Assembly: GCA_950295325.1 (NCBI GenBank)
Contig: OX485803.1
Location: 20,210,001 to 20,274,000 of the forward strand
Direction of reading: 5' to 3'
Length of the DNA: 64,000 nucleotides
Origin: Polytrichum commune
Lineage: Eukaryota > Streptophyta > Polytrichopsida > Polytrichales > Polytrichaceae
Position numbers and translations under genes: made by a program. Positions 10,701-20,502 of this stretch are shown one piece after another (within the stretch, counting starts at the first letter, position 1; each line of letters begins with the position of its first letter). The notes under the pieces were generated by a model. That model was given only the letters and a program-made list of their open reading frames with translations. It ran no database searches and was not told the origin of the DNA.

Positions 10701-11549
10701 TCCCTGCATTGACTTGGCCTGTGACCGTGCGGCCGTATCACTAGCGGGTGGCAACTCAAATATGACGACACCATCAAACTCAGCAGGAAGGTACTCTACT
10801 CTCTCGTGTCTAATCACTGAGTAATCTAATTTTTTTAGAATATTTTTTTTTCCCGGCCTTCCTGCAAGTTGTTTTAGCAATGGAAATATGCTAACAGTCT
10901 CTTGGGACAAAGGATATACTTTAGGAGCATTCCCACTAACTATAACCTGAGGCGGGGGCTTGGTGGGACTGCCCTCTTCATCTGAAGAAAGTGTAATTAC
11001 AGACTGAACTCTAACGTTTTCTACAATTGGCGTGTCGAGACCGGGCTCGAGCTTGACCTTCACATCACGTGGCAGAGGAGTTTGAATGGTGCACGTAGAG
11101 GAATTACGAGGAGTGAGGATCTCAGTAGACGCAGCCATCTGAGAATCAGTGAGGCCATACACTCGGTAACTACCTGGAGGAAGACTCCAAAACAAGTTAT
11201 TGTTCTCATCTCGCTGCGATACCCGACCAAGGGTGTATGTAAGTTCTGACGTGACAACATCAAAAATATCCTCGTCAACAATAATAGTATCCTCTCTGAA
11301 GCCGAACCGAATACTCAGACGTTGGGACGTCACGTAAGCTAGACCGTCCTCTTGCATCCGAAAGGTAACTGGGACTCTCACACCATCTGCATAGAGGACA
11401 GCCAACCCCAAGTCTCCAATAGCAGGAATATGAGCCATGATGAGGGGAATGAGCCCTTGCGGCAAGATGGAAATATGAAAGAGGATTCTAAACATTGTGG
11501 GCCATCTATATATTACAAATGGGCTGCCAACGACAACGACATGATCCAC
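7753..11549 (-). CDS. Mutator-like transposase, two exons, intact
   Basis: Exon 1 is 11549-9333, a 95-bp GT-AG intron is 9332-9238, and exon 2 is 9237-7753. Together they give 1,233 residues with the frame preserved (FMTG joined to KFTEGE). An N-terminal linker with acidic SSDEE is followed by a Cys/His zinc module (CNNKEC, FVCKVC, CGAK, GTHDHP) of WRKY-GCM1/FLYWCH type. The MULE catalytic core follows: first aspartate in HVYDSTY, second in FMADSAQANWNAV, then the C-x-x-H of CQFHW. A C-terminal SWIM zinc finger (CTC...CKH, residues about 1165-1188) completes it. It would cut and join the element's ends in the nucleus. An alternative start is MAHIPAIG, 37 codons downstream. The divergent gene at 17617 and the repeats between may share a regulatory region. 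Confidence 0.9.
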
Positions 11550-11978
11550 ATGATGGATGAACTCTGAACGAAAACTTCACTAATATTTTCAATATGGAAA
11601 CAGCCGCCCTTGGGTCTAAAAGTGATGGGTAACGCTGTCACGATATATATAAGTACAGCGTGCAAGTCATGGTAGACATTCTACTCGACAAGCAATTAAA
11701 TTTGATTATTTGGCGCCGACTTAAAGCATGATTCATAACTAGGTCTAGAGATAGACTTGACGTTTCAAGACAGGAATAGAACGAATGACAAAGACCCAAT
11801 TGGGCATTAAATATAGGACTGTCCCTCGTGCGAACACTTGTATAAGATCTCGTGATACTCAGCTCCTTTGTTTTAGAATCATAAGTTATGGACTCTCGAG
11901 TGCCGTAAGATGTGTTCGGTTCAAGGGAGGATTTTGGGAATGTTGGAGTAGACATGCTCTGGAAGGGTAATACCTGAC
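11550..11978. other. upstream region of transposase, no gene recognised
   Basis: Non-repetitive AT-rich sequence upstream of the minus-strand transposase start. It probably contains its promoter. I see no convincing coding exon. Confidence 0.5.
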
Positions 11979-12176
11979 ATGCAAAATCATATCAAGAGAA
12001 GGAAAAAGAGAGGGAAGTTGTATTTCAGTAGCACTAAGGCATTGAAGACAAGTAGAATGGGAAGGAAGAAGGCACAACACGAAAGATACGAGACAAATGG
12101 AATTAACAAAGTTTCCCTCCCAAACGTAGAACATCTTGCCAGAAAGGTGTGTAAGGTAAGGGTCAATTTGAATTAA
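11979..12176 (+). CDS. small basic ORF, paralogous to the ORF at 12793
   Basis: A 65-codon ORF begins MQNHIKRRKKRGKLYFSS and continues with TKALKTSRMGRKK. I do not recognise a family. The stretch KR-K/R-basic, FSS, SRM, followed by a basic segment and RY, is repeated in the ORF at 12793 with recognisable DNA similarity, so the two derive from one duplicated sequence. It is very basic and could be nuclear or nucleic-acid binding, or simply a relic exon. It is identical in copy R (51800-51997, minus strand). Coding status is uncertain. Confidence 0.35.
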   Translation: MQNHIKRRKKRGKLYFSSTKALKTSRMGRKKAQHERYETNGINKVSLPNVEHLARKVCKVRVNLN

Positions 12177-12792
12177 AATTGAAAATGCAGTGGAGCAGTT
12201 ACTTAAGTTAGTCATGATCATATGCCAATCCAAATTAGATATATTAATAACAAACATGAGGCTGGATGCCGAGTGACGTACTTATAAATACACCAGAGAC
12301 CACGTGAACCATTTAGTGGATATAAGGGACACCCTAAAGTAAAGTGTTTCTTTTGGAGTGGAAGATTGAAATGGGCAAGGGAAGAGCATTAACCTTTAAG
12401 GAGAAGCTAGAATAAGTTAGTTTAGTTGGAAGAGTATCGTCAAGGTATGGCTATACAAAATATTTCTTCTAATTAGTTTAGTTTGAATTATGTATTATCA
12501 TTTGTACTATCATTTTTATTTTTATAAAACATGATATTCTTCATTTTTAGATTACTTCTGAATTATTTCTATAAATGTTATTAGACATCCGTGTCCATTC
12601 TTTTAATGTTCATTTTTATGATTCCTTATATGTTTATAGCAACTTGACTGTAATCAAAACATATCGACATTATGTGAAAAAAATTATGGGATGGAATATT
12701 AGTGTGGATGTAATACAGGCGAGACACATACATTGATAGAGTGATGTTCACATAGGAGGGAAGTGTAGAATTTGTGAAGCCGGTTCAGTTAC

Positions 12793-13098
12793 ATGACAGG
12801 GTCCTCGCCGATAGAGTTAGTGAAACCAAAGGCGAAGAGGAGGAGGAAGGCATTTTTCTCAAGCAGGAAGCAATTAAGGGCATCTAGGATGAGACAACCG
12901 AAACAACGATATGATAGCTTAAACAGCACAGTCAAGGCATTGGAATTCTCCCCAGACCGCACACGGTCAAGGTCTCGTATACGGAGAAGCCAGACTCACA
13001 GTGGTGAAGACATTGCTAGCAAGGAAGCTGGAGTGGGTACGACCAGACAAGTGGAGATATCACATGATCTATCGAGAATTTGCGAGACCCAGGTATGA
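12793..13098 (+). CDS. small basic ORF, possible exon of an unrecognised gene
   Basis: A 101-codon ORF begins MTGSSPIELVKPKAKRRRKA and contains FFSSRKQLRASRM, an RS-rich segment (RTRSRSRIRRS), and ends ...ICETQV. A good splice donor (CAG/GTATGA) lies at its end, so it may be a 5' exon. It shares its central motif with the ORF at 11979. Function is unknown. The conserved open frame in both element copies is uninformative because the copies are nearly identical. The equivalent in copy R is 50878-51183 on the minus strand. Confidence 0.4.
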   Translation: MTGSSPIELVKPKAKRRRKAFFSSRKQLRASRMRQPKQRYDSLNSTVKALEFSPDRTRSRSRIRRSQTHSGEDIASKEAGVGTTRQVEISHDLSRICETQV

Positions 13099-13649
13099 AC
13101 CTCAAGTCGATGTTAACATATATGCACTAGAAATTAGGGGTTGTATTCGTGAGCTAGAGAAGGCAACAAGTGTGGGCCCGTTGAAGCACTCGACATCACA
13201 ATGAGACCGTCACAAGTGGAAGGGAACAAGACTGCCGCGGCAGTAGTCTACCATCGTTCCCCGCATTACAACGGACCTCTGAACTAGGCTTGCAGGGTTG
13301 CAGCCACGATTTGGAGCGGGGGAGTGACTCGAGGGAAGGGCAGTGGTCGCCCCGTGGAGAGGTTTGAGGTGAGAGCCCTAGGGGATGAAATTTGAACCTC
13401 GCAAATGACTTTAGATGGCTGGTTTAGGGTTGGCAAAGGGCTCCTTAGTGAGGTATGAGGTGAGAGCTGGATGATCCTTAGTAAGGTTCAAGGTGAGAGC
13501 TGGGGCGGCAGAAATTTTGGTGGCTTTGTAGGGTGGCTGGATGCTCTTAGTGTGGTTCGATGTGATAGCTTAGGGGCCAGAGATGAGAGGTGATCATATG
13601 AATTTTGGTGGCTGGATGGTCATAGTGAGGTTCGAAGTGGAAGTTGAAG

Positions 13650-13716
13650 CGGGCGGTGCGGTGCGGTTCGGTTCGGTTCGTTCGTTCGTTCGTTTCGTTT
13701 CGTTTCTTTCATTCTT
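13650..13716 (+). repeat. graded microsatellite leading into the satellite
   Basis: The tract drifts stepwise from GCGGT units to TCGGT, then TCGT, then TTCGT, before the sequence TTCTTCAGCTTTCTTTTTCA that precedes the first satellite unit. A comparable layout (a different microsatellite, then the same lead-in) occurs before the second array at 16230. Confidence 0.8.
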
Positions 13717-13729
13717 CAGCTTTCTTTTT

Positions 13730-15180
13730 CAGCATCCTTAGTGAGGTTAGAGGTGAGAGCTGGGGCAGAAATGTAAGGTTATTATCTGATTTTTGGTGGC
13801 TTCCTAGGGTGGTGGATGGTCCTTAGTGAGGTTAGAAGTTAGAGCTAAGGGCACTGTCGGATCCGACAGACCCCTAGGGGCAGATATGCGCACCTCGCTT
13901 TTTATTTTCGGGAGGTTAGAGGTGAGAGCTAGGGGCAGAAATGCGAGGTTATTATCTGATTTTTGATGGCTTTCTAGGGTGGTTGGATGGTTCTTAGTGA
14001 GGTTAGAAGTTTGAGCTAGGGGCACTGTCGGATCCGACAGACCCCTAGGGGCAGATATGGACACCTCGCTTTTGATTTTCGGGAGGTTCAAGGTGAGAGC
14101 TGGGGGCAGAAATGCGAGGTTATTATCTGATTTTTGGTGGTTTCCTAGTGTGGCTGGATAGTCTTTAGTGAGGTTAGAAGTTAGAGCTAGGGCATTGTTG
14201 GATCTGACAGACCCCTAGGGGCAGATATGGGCACCTCGCTTTTGATTTTCAGGAGGTTAGAGGTGAGAGCTAGGGGCAGAAATGCGAGGTTATTATCTGA
14301 TTTTTGATGGCTTCCTAGGGTGGTTGGATAGTCCTTAGTGAAGTTAGAAGTTAGAACTAGGGGCACTGTCGGATCCGACAGACCCCTAGGGGCAGATATG
14401 GGCACCTCGCTTTTGATTTTCAGGAGGTTCAAGTTGAGAGCTGGAGGCAGAAATGTGAGGTTATTCTCTGATTTTTGGTGGCTTCCTAGTGGCTAGATGG
14501 TCCTTAGTGAGGTTAGAAGTTAGAGCTAGGGGCACTGTCGGATCCGACAGACCCCTAGGGGCAGATATGGGCACCTCGCTTTTGATTTTCGGGAGGTTCA
14601 AGGTGAAAGCTGGGGGCAGAAATGTGAGGTTATTCTATGATTTTTGGTGGCAGCCTAGTGTGGTTGGATGGTCCTTAGTGAGGTTAGAAGTTAGAGCTAG
14701 GGGTACTGTCGGATCCGACAGACCCCTAGGGGCAGACATGAGCACCTCGGTTTTGATTTTCGGGAGGGTCAAGGTGAGAGTTGGGGCAAAAATGTAAGGT
14801 TATTATCTGATTTTTGGTGGCAGCCTAGTGTGGCTGGATGGTCCTTAGTGAGGTTAGAAGTTAGAGTTAGGGGCACTGTCGGATCCGACAAACCTCTAGG
14901 GACTGATATGAGCACCTCGGTTTTGATTTTCGTGAGGGTCAAGGTGAGAGCTGGGGCATAAATGTAAGGTTATTATCTGATTTTTGGTGGCAGCCTAGTG
15001 TGGCTGGATGGTCCTTAGTGAGGTTAGAAGTTAGAGCTAGGGGCACTGTCGGATCCGACAGACCCCTAGGGGCAGATATGGGCACCTCGTTTTTTATTTT
15101 CGGGAGGTTAGAGGTGAGAGCTGGGGGCAGAAATGCAAGGTTATTATCTGATTTTTGGTGGCTTTCTAGGGTGGCTAGAT
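13730..15180 (+). repeat. about 170-bp satellite array with palindromic core, array 1
   Basis: Eight successive units have the core at about 13859, 14030, 14200, 14371, 14540, 14711, 14881 and 15051, a period of 169-171 bp. Each unit contains the 16-bp perfect palindrome CTGTCGGATCCGACAG (degenerate in the units at 14200 and 14881), then CCCCTAGGGG, then a conserved purine-rich body. The units are not open reading frames with recognisable products. The array sits between two divergently oriented genes. The period is close to a nucleosome repeat. The palindrome could bind a dimeric protein; the ParB-domain product of the adjacent gene is one candidate (inference). Confidence 0.95.
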
Positions 15181-16003
15181 TGTCGCAACCCTTGCTAGTC
15201 CCCTTAAAAATCTTGCCAATTCGCATTTCTAGCATAGGTTACGAGTACTAACCCTTCGCATACCGCCAAGCTAATGGTTAGCTCCTCCTACCCCGGACCA
15301 TATAGTTCATAGGAGGGGAACCAACCTTCCTACTTTGCTTTCGGGACTCACCCCTTAATCGGTAACCCATTCCCAAATGTGGACTTCCATCGATGGAAGT
15401 CCAATCCCATGTTGATCATCGCGTTGCCGGAGCAACACTACAACAACCCGAACCATACTAGGCAACTATGGCCTCACAATGGGCCAAAGCCCAATGAGGC
15501 CGTGCCGTTCGGCCTCGGGTGGGTGAGGCCACACCACCTCAGCCATATAAGCCTCTAGGACTCTACGAGGGGCCCCTACCCCACCGTCAACCAACCTCTT
15601 GTCTCTCTACCAAGAGTTGGGGCCAAGTAGACATTTTCCTTTAGCTGTTGGGCCTAGAAGCCCCCAACAGCTTCAGACCACCATAACTTTCTTGTATGAT
15701 TTTTGATTCCAACAACCAACCACTCCATCTTCATCTACGCTTCACGTAGATGCCGATGGACCCCTCACTTGACCCATTCATGCAAGTATTGACGACGTTA
15801 TGCCTGTTTGAACCTTGGCAGTCCCGGGAATGACTCCCAGGCAATGCTCGACCAGGGCGCTGTCCCGCGACAGCGCCCCACTCAAATGGCCATAACTCCT
15901 AGCTCACACCTCCGATTGAGGTGTTCTTCAGCTTTCTAGAATCACCACGCCATGAGCTACGCATAGCTCATGGCCTTAGTCTTGTGCCTCCTAGTCTCCG
16001 AGG
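15181..16003 (-). repeat. truncated solo-LTR-type element, family B, inverted
   Basis: It begins TGTCGCAACCCTTGCTAG, the reverse complement of the right end of the family B copies at 18760-19732 and 41373-42344. It follows that family for about 820 bp and loses similarity shortly after CTCCTAGTCT, so about 150 bp of the other end is missing. The left flank TAGAT has no partner because of the truncation. It interrupts the satellite array and is present at the same site in copy R (47973-48795). Confidence 0.85.
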
Positions 16004-16030
16004 GTGAGCGGCGTCTGTAGGCTGCGAAGT

Positions 16031-16069
16031 CTGTGTGAGCGGAGCGGCGAAGTATGTGAGCGGCGAACC
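16031..16069 (+). repeat. internal sequence resembling the element's own termini
   Basis: Next to the truncated LTR the sequence contains GTGTGAGCGGAGCGGCG and then GTATGTGAGCGGCG. The 12-mer GTATGTGAGCGG is identical to the one at the element's left end (7195-7206). This may be the remnant of another copy's terminus left by a rearrangement that also truncated the LTR. It is too short to be sure. Confidence 0.45.
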
Positions 16070-16105
16070 CATAACCCTTGCTTCAAACCCACTAGGCATC
16101 CTTAA

Positions 16106-16229
16106 AGAAAGAAAAAGACGAAGGAGAAGGAGAAGGAGAAGGAGAAGGAGAGAAGGAGAAGGTGAAGGTGAAGGTGAAGGTGAAGGTGAAGGTGAAGGTG
16201 AAGGTGAAGGTGAAGGTGAAGGTGAAGGT
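16106..16229 (+). repeat. GAAGGA/GAAGGT microsatellite
   Basis: A GAAGGA-type tract changes to 12 perfect GAAGGT units at 16158-16229. Copy R has 11 units (47753-47818, as ACCTTC). This single-unit change is the only length difference I find between the shared parts of the two giant copies. Its Glu-Gly repeat translation is a by-product. Confidence 0.95.
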
Positions 16230-16259
16230 GCGTTTCTTCTGCTTTCTTTTTCATCGTCC

Positions 16260-17196
16260 TTAGTAAGGTTAGAGGTGAGCGTTAGGGGCACTGTCGGATC
16301 CGACAGACCCCTACTCCTATTGGCAGATATGGGCACCTCGCTTTTTATTTTCAGGATGTTTAGGGTGAGAGCTGGGGGGTGGAGGTTTAGGGTGGCTGGA
16401 TGGTCCTTGTGAGGTTAGAGGTGAGAGCTAGGGGCACTGTCGGATCCGACAGACCCCTACTGACAGATATGGGCACCTCGCTTTTGATTTTCGGGAGGTT
16501 TAGGGTGAGAGCTGGGGGTGGAGGTTTAGGGTGGCTGGATGGTCCTTGTGAGGTTAGAGGTGAGAGCTAGGGGCACTGTCGGATCCGACAGACCCCTACT
16601 GACAGATATGGGCACCTCGTTTTTTATTTTCGGGAGGTTTAGGGTGAGAGCTGGGGGTGGAGGTTTAGGGTGGCTGGATGGTCCTTGTGAGGTTAGAGGT
16701 GAGAGCTAGGGGCATTGTCGGATCCGACAGTCCCCTTGGGGCAGAAATGTGCACCCGAATTTTTTATTTTTATTGGACTTTTTGGTAGGCCAGATGCTCA
16801 TTTGGACAGGTATTAGTTGGGGGTTAATGCACGTTAGTGAGGGTTTAGTCATGTTTAGATGCTCTTAGTGTGGTTCGAATTGATAGCTAGGGGGGGATTT
16901 AGAGGTGCTCTATAATCTGTTTGGCCTTTAAGGGTTTGGGATGCTCTTAATGTGGTTCGATTTGATAGCTAGGAGGGGCACAAACTAGAGGTCAGATTAT
17001 AGTGGAGAGAAACAGGGCAGATTTGCTAGCATATTATGTGAATTCTGGTAGATTATGTGGGTGGCCGAAAGCTCCCAATGAGGCTAAGGTTAGAGGTAGG
17101 GGTCTGAAATGTGTTTGTTAGCACCTGAATATTTGTGGCTGGCTTTAGCTTGTGAGGTATGATATGGAAGCCCAGGGGCACTGTCGGATCCGACAG
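16260..17196 (+). repeat. palindrome satellite array 2 and diverged higher-order repeat
   Basis: The core palindrome recurs with GGATCC at about 16296, 16442, 16581 and 16720 (periods 139-146 bp, shorter than array 1) and once more at 17186. After 16720 the unit changes to a longer one of about 466 bp. It contains TTGGTAGGCCA and GTGGTTCGAATTGATAGCTA and is repeated, diverged, after 17186. The last palindrome extends to 18 bp (ACTGTCGGATCCGACAGT) and lies about 420 bp upstream of the ParB/methyltransferase start codon. It could therefore act in that gene's regulation; that is inference. Confidence 0.9.
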
Positions 17197-18759
17197 TCCC
17201 CTAGGGGCAGAAATGTGCACCCAAAATTTGATTTTTGTTGGACTTTTTGGTAGGCCAAATGCTCATTCGGGCAGGTATTAGTTGGGGGATTGTACACGTT
17301 AGTGAGGGTTTAGTCATGTTTAGATGCTCTTAGTGTGGTTCGAATTGATAGCTAGGGGGGGATTTAGAGGTCAGATTATATTTGAAAGAAACAGGGCATA
17401 TTTGCTAGCATATAATATGATTTCGGGTGGATTTTGGGGGTAGCTGAAAGCTCACAAGAAGGCTAAGGTTAGAGGTAGGTGGATTTTGTGGGTGGCCGAA
17501 AGCTCCCAATGAGGCTGAGGTGAGTTTGGTTGTATTATCATGTAAATATTGGGTGGCATTGTTCATCCTATTGGTTCTTATGTTGGTAAGTAATTGATTC
17601 TCAGGAGATTGTTGAGATGGTTGCGGATGGAGAGTCATTGGATGTTGGGGTTCGCATTGGTGCTGGATCATCCCTTAGTGTAGAGGAGCATATGGAGCAA
17701 GGGTCTCCGTTGTCATGTGCTGAACCTACTGGGCTTACACTTGGTAGTGGCGAACCGCAGACACCCGGGATGACACTCACCGGCTCACCACCAGAATCGG
17801 ATGTGGGTGTTCGTGTAATGGAGTATCGGATTCGCCACAATTTAAAAAAAGATAGTTGTTCAGTTGTTGAGGGCATGAGGATACAACCAGTTGAAAAGTC
17901 CTCTATGAGAATCCCTCTCTGCAGGTTGATTCACATGCCATTGGTTCGGCCAACTCTCCGCAGCGACGTTACAAAGCTCATGGCAGCATTTCAATTTGGA
18001 TACCGAGCTGGGTCTGCCATTTTTTATGTGTCTACTGCAAATGAGAGTGGAGAGAATCGATTCATTTCTGCCAAAGACAAGCGTGAATGGGGAGAGCTAT
18101 GGAATGCAGAAAATGATAAGTTTGAGTTTTTTTTGCGCTCGGATAAGGACTTGATGAGCCTTAGTGGATGCATGTTCTTTGTGTATGATGGTAACCACCG
18201 CTTGCTAGCGTGGAAGGAGTGTATTGAAACAGATCACAAGGACGATGCACTTTGGTATGAGAAACATGGTTGCCCAGAATGTGTCATCCTCGACACAACG
18301 GGTGGGCGTGGAGACGTCCTTAATGCAATGCACGACATAAACAAGTAAGTTTGTTATTTTTTTGAACATTTTTTCCTTCATTTTTTTATTTTCATCTAAT
18401 GCCATTTATCTCAACCGCAACAGGGCTAACCAGACTGCGCACGTTAAGACTAGCCTTGTTCACACTCTACACCGCATCCAAAAATACGGTTCGTATGATC
18501 TTAGCTACTACCAGCCATTGTTGACCGAGGAGCAATTCCAAGCGTGCAAGAGCAAAGGCCCCAAGAGCCCTTGGTACCCGCTGACCCAGGATCTTATGGT
18601 GTCCTTCATTTTCAATGTAAGTCACTCCAAATTCATCAAGCTCCTACTTCGCATTCATTACTTTTAGTCATGGTCTAACAATTTAGAATACATGTCCAGC
18701 AAGAGATAGCCGATGCGGTAGATGAGGCAGCCCAAATCTTCAAGGAGGAAGTGCCTCTA

Positions 18760-19732
18760 TGTCGCGCACCTCTCCATGAGGAGTGCCCGAAACACCATGG
18801 GCACAAGGGGGACCCCGGAGTGACACCCGGGACTTGTGGCGCCGTTGGTGAGAGGGCCCAAGTGATCCTAGTGTGGGTGAGGGCCCCGGGCGTTGGGAAC
18901 GCCTCCCACCCATGAAGACTAGGAGGCACAAGGGGAAGGCCATGAGTTATGCGTAGCTCATGGCGTGGTGATTCTAGAAAGCTCAAGAACACCTCAATCG
19001 GAGGTGTGAGCTAGGAGTTATGGCCATTTGAGTGGGGCGCTGTCCCGGGACAGCGCCCTGGTACAGCAGTGCCTGGGAGTGATTCCCGGGACTGCCAAGG
19101 TTCAAACAGGCATAACGTCCTCAATACTTGTCCGAATGGGGCAAGTGAGGAGTCCATCGGCATCTACGTGAAGCGTAGATGAAGATGGAGCGGTTGGTTG
19201 TTATGATCAGACATCATAAAAGGAAGTTATGATGGTCTGAAGCTGCTAGGGGGTTCTAGGCCCAGCAGCTAAAGGAAAATGTCCACTTGGCCCCAACTCT
19301 TGGTAGAGAGACAAGAGGTTGGTTGACGGTGGGGTAGGGGCCCCGCGTGAAGTCCTAGAGGCTTATATGGGTGAGGTGGTGTGGCCTCACCCACCCGAGG
19401 CCGAACGGCACGGCCTCCATGGGCATTGGCCCATTGTGAGGCCATAGTTGCCTAGTATGGTTCGGGTTGTTGTAGTGTTGCTCCGGCAACGCGATGATCA
19501 ACATAGGATTGGACTTCCATGGATGGAAGTCCATATCGAAGAAATGGGTTACCGATTAAGGGGTGAGTCCCGAAAGCAAAGTAGGAGGGTTGGTTCCCCT
19601 CCTTTGAATTAATGGTCCGGGGTAAGAGGAGCTAACCATTAGCATGGCGGTATGCGAAGGGTTAGCGCTCGTAACCTTTGCTAGAAAAGAAAATTGGCAA
19701 GATTGCTAAGGGGGCTAGCAAGGGTTGCGACA
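18760..19732 (+). mobile_element. 973-bp solo-LTR-type element, family B, shared by both copies
   Basis: It starts TGTCGCGCACC and ends GGTTGCGACA. It is flanked by CTCTA at 18755-18759 and 19733-19737. TG...CA ends, imperfect inverted termini and a 5-bp duplication fit an LTR retrotransposon LTR, with no internal region. It lies inside exon 3 of the ParB/methyltransferase gene and brings in-frame stops. The same insertion with the same flanks is at 44250-45222, so it predates the duplication of the giant element. The sequence is unusually rich in perfect hairpins. Confidence 0.9.
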
Positions 19733-20502
19733 CTCTAGATGAGCAGTCAGGGAAGGGGTTGAGTGATGTATTGGACGTTGTAATTAAGAAGACGTCTGAG
19801 GAACTTGGGCACAAGTTCAACAAACAACAGTCGATCGCAAACCCTGCCCTTGGAAAACAGTTCCTAGATGAGGTAATCTCCTTGTCATCCAATTTGGAAT
19901 TATGTTTTTCGTATTGCTTGCATTCTTTGCAGCATTTTTTCAGTAAACATTCTAAAATTTACTTGGCCTTCTATTTTGATTGCATTTGTTTCAGATTACT
20001 AGGCATTATAGCGCCCACCATTCTCAAAAGATTGAGATGACATTGGAGAAATTGCAACTCATTGCCACTGCCGCTGTCGAGCCAGAGTATAAAGCCCGTT
20101 GGCTTAAGTGGTGGAACAGTGGAAGTTTCAATCGTGAAGCTATCCGGTTTCCCAAAAGTCCTGCAAGCGAGGACAACTTGAAATCTTGGCTCAATAAAGC
20201 AGCGTTCTGGGCAGGGGTACGTCTATCCTATTTTCTTTGCTTACCTTTCAATTCTTCATTTTGTGCCAATTCTCATGTTCGCCTTGAATTCCTTCACAGC
20301 TAGAGGATGCTGCGGTCAAGGAGTTACCGGATATACTAAGTGCATTGGGTGGGCTTGACGGAGACATGGAAGTTGATTCGTTGCCGGATTACTTGGAGAA
20401 GTGGCGAATTTGCCTTTGGGATAAGGCGTTCATTGGTCACTTCTCAGGGTCAGATATCTATGGAAAGGGGACGTGGTGGAAGGATGTCAAAGGCGCTGAC
20501 AA

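Noticed and set aside
13804-15235. ORFs of 80-102 codons across the satellite
   Set aside because: They repeat with the 170-bp unit and run through repeat boundaries; no start context or domain.
16035-16412. ORFs encoding Glu-Gly or Pro-Ser repeats across the GAAGGT tract
   Set aside because: Translation of a microsatellite and satellite DNA; all frames are open there by composition.
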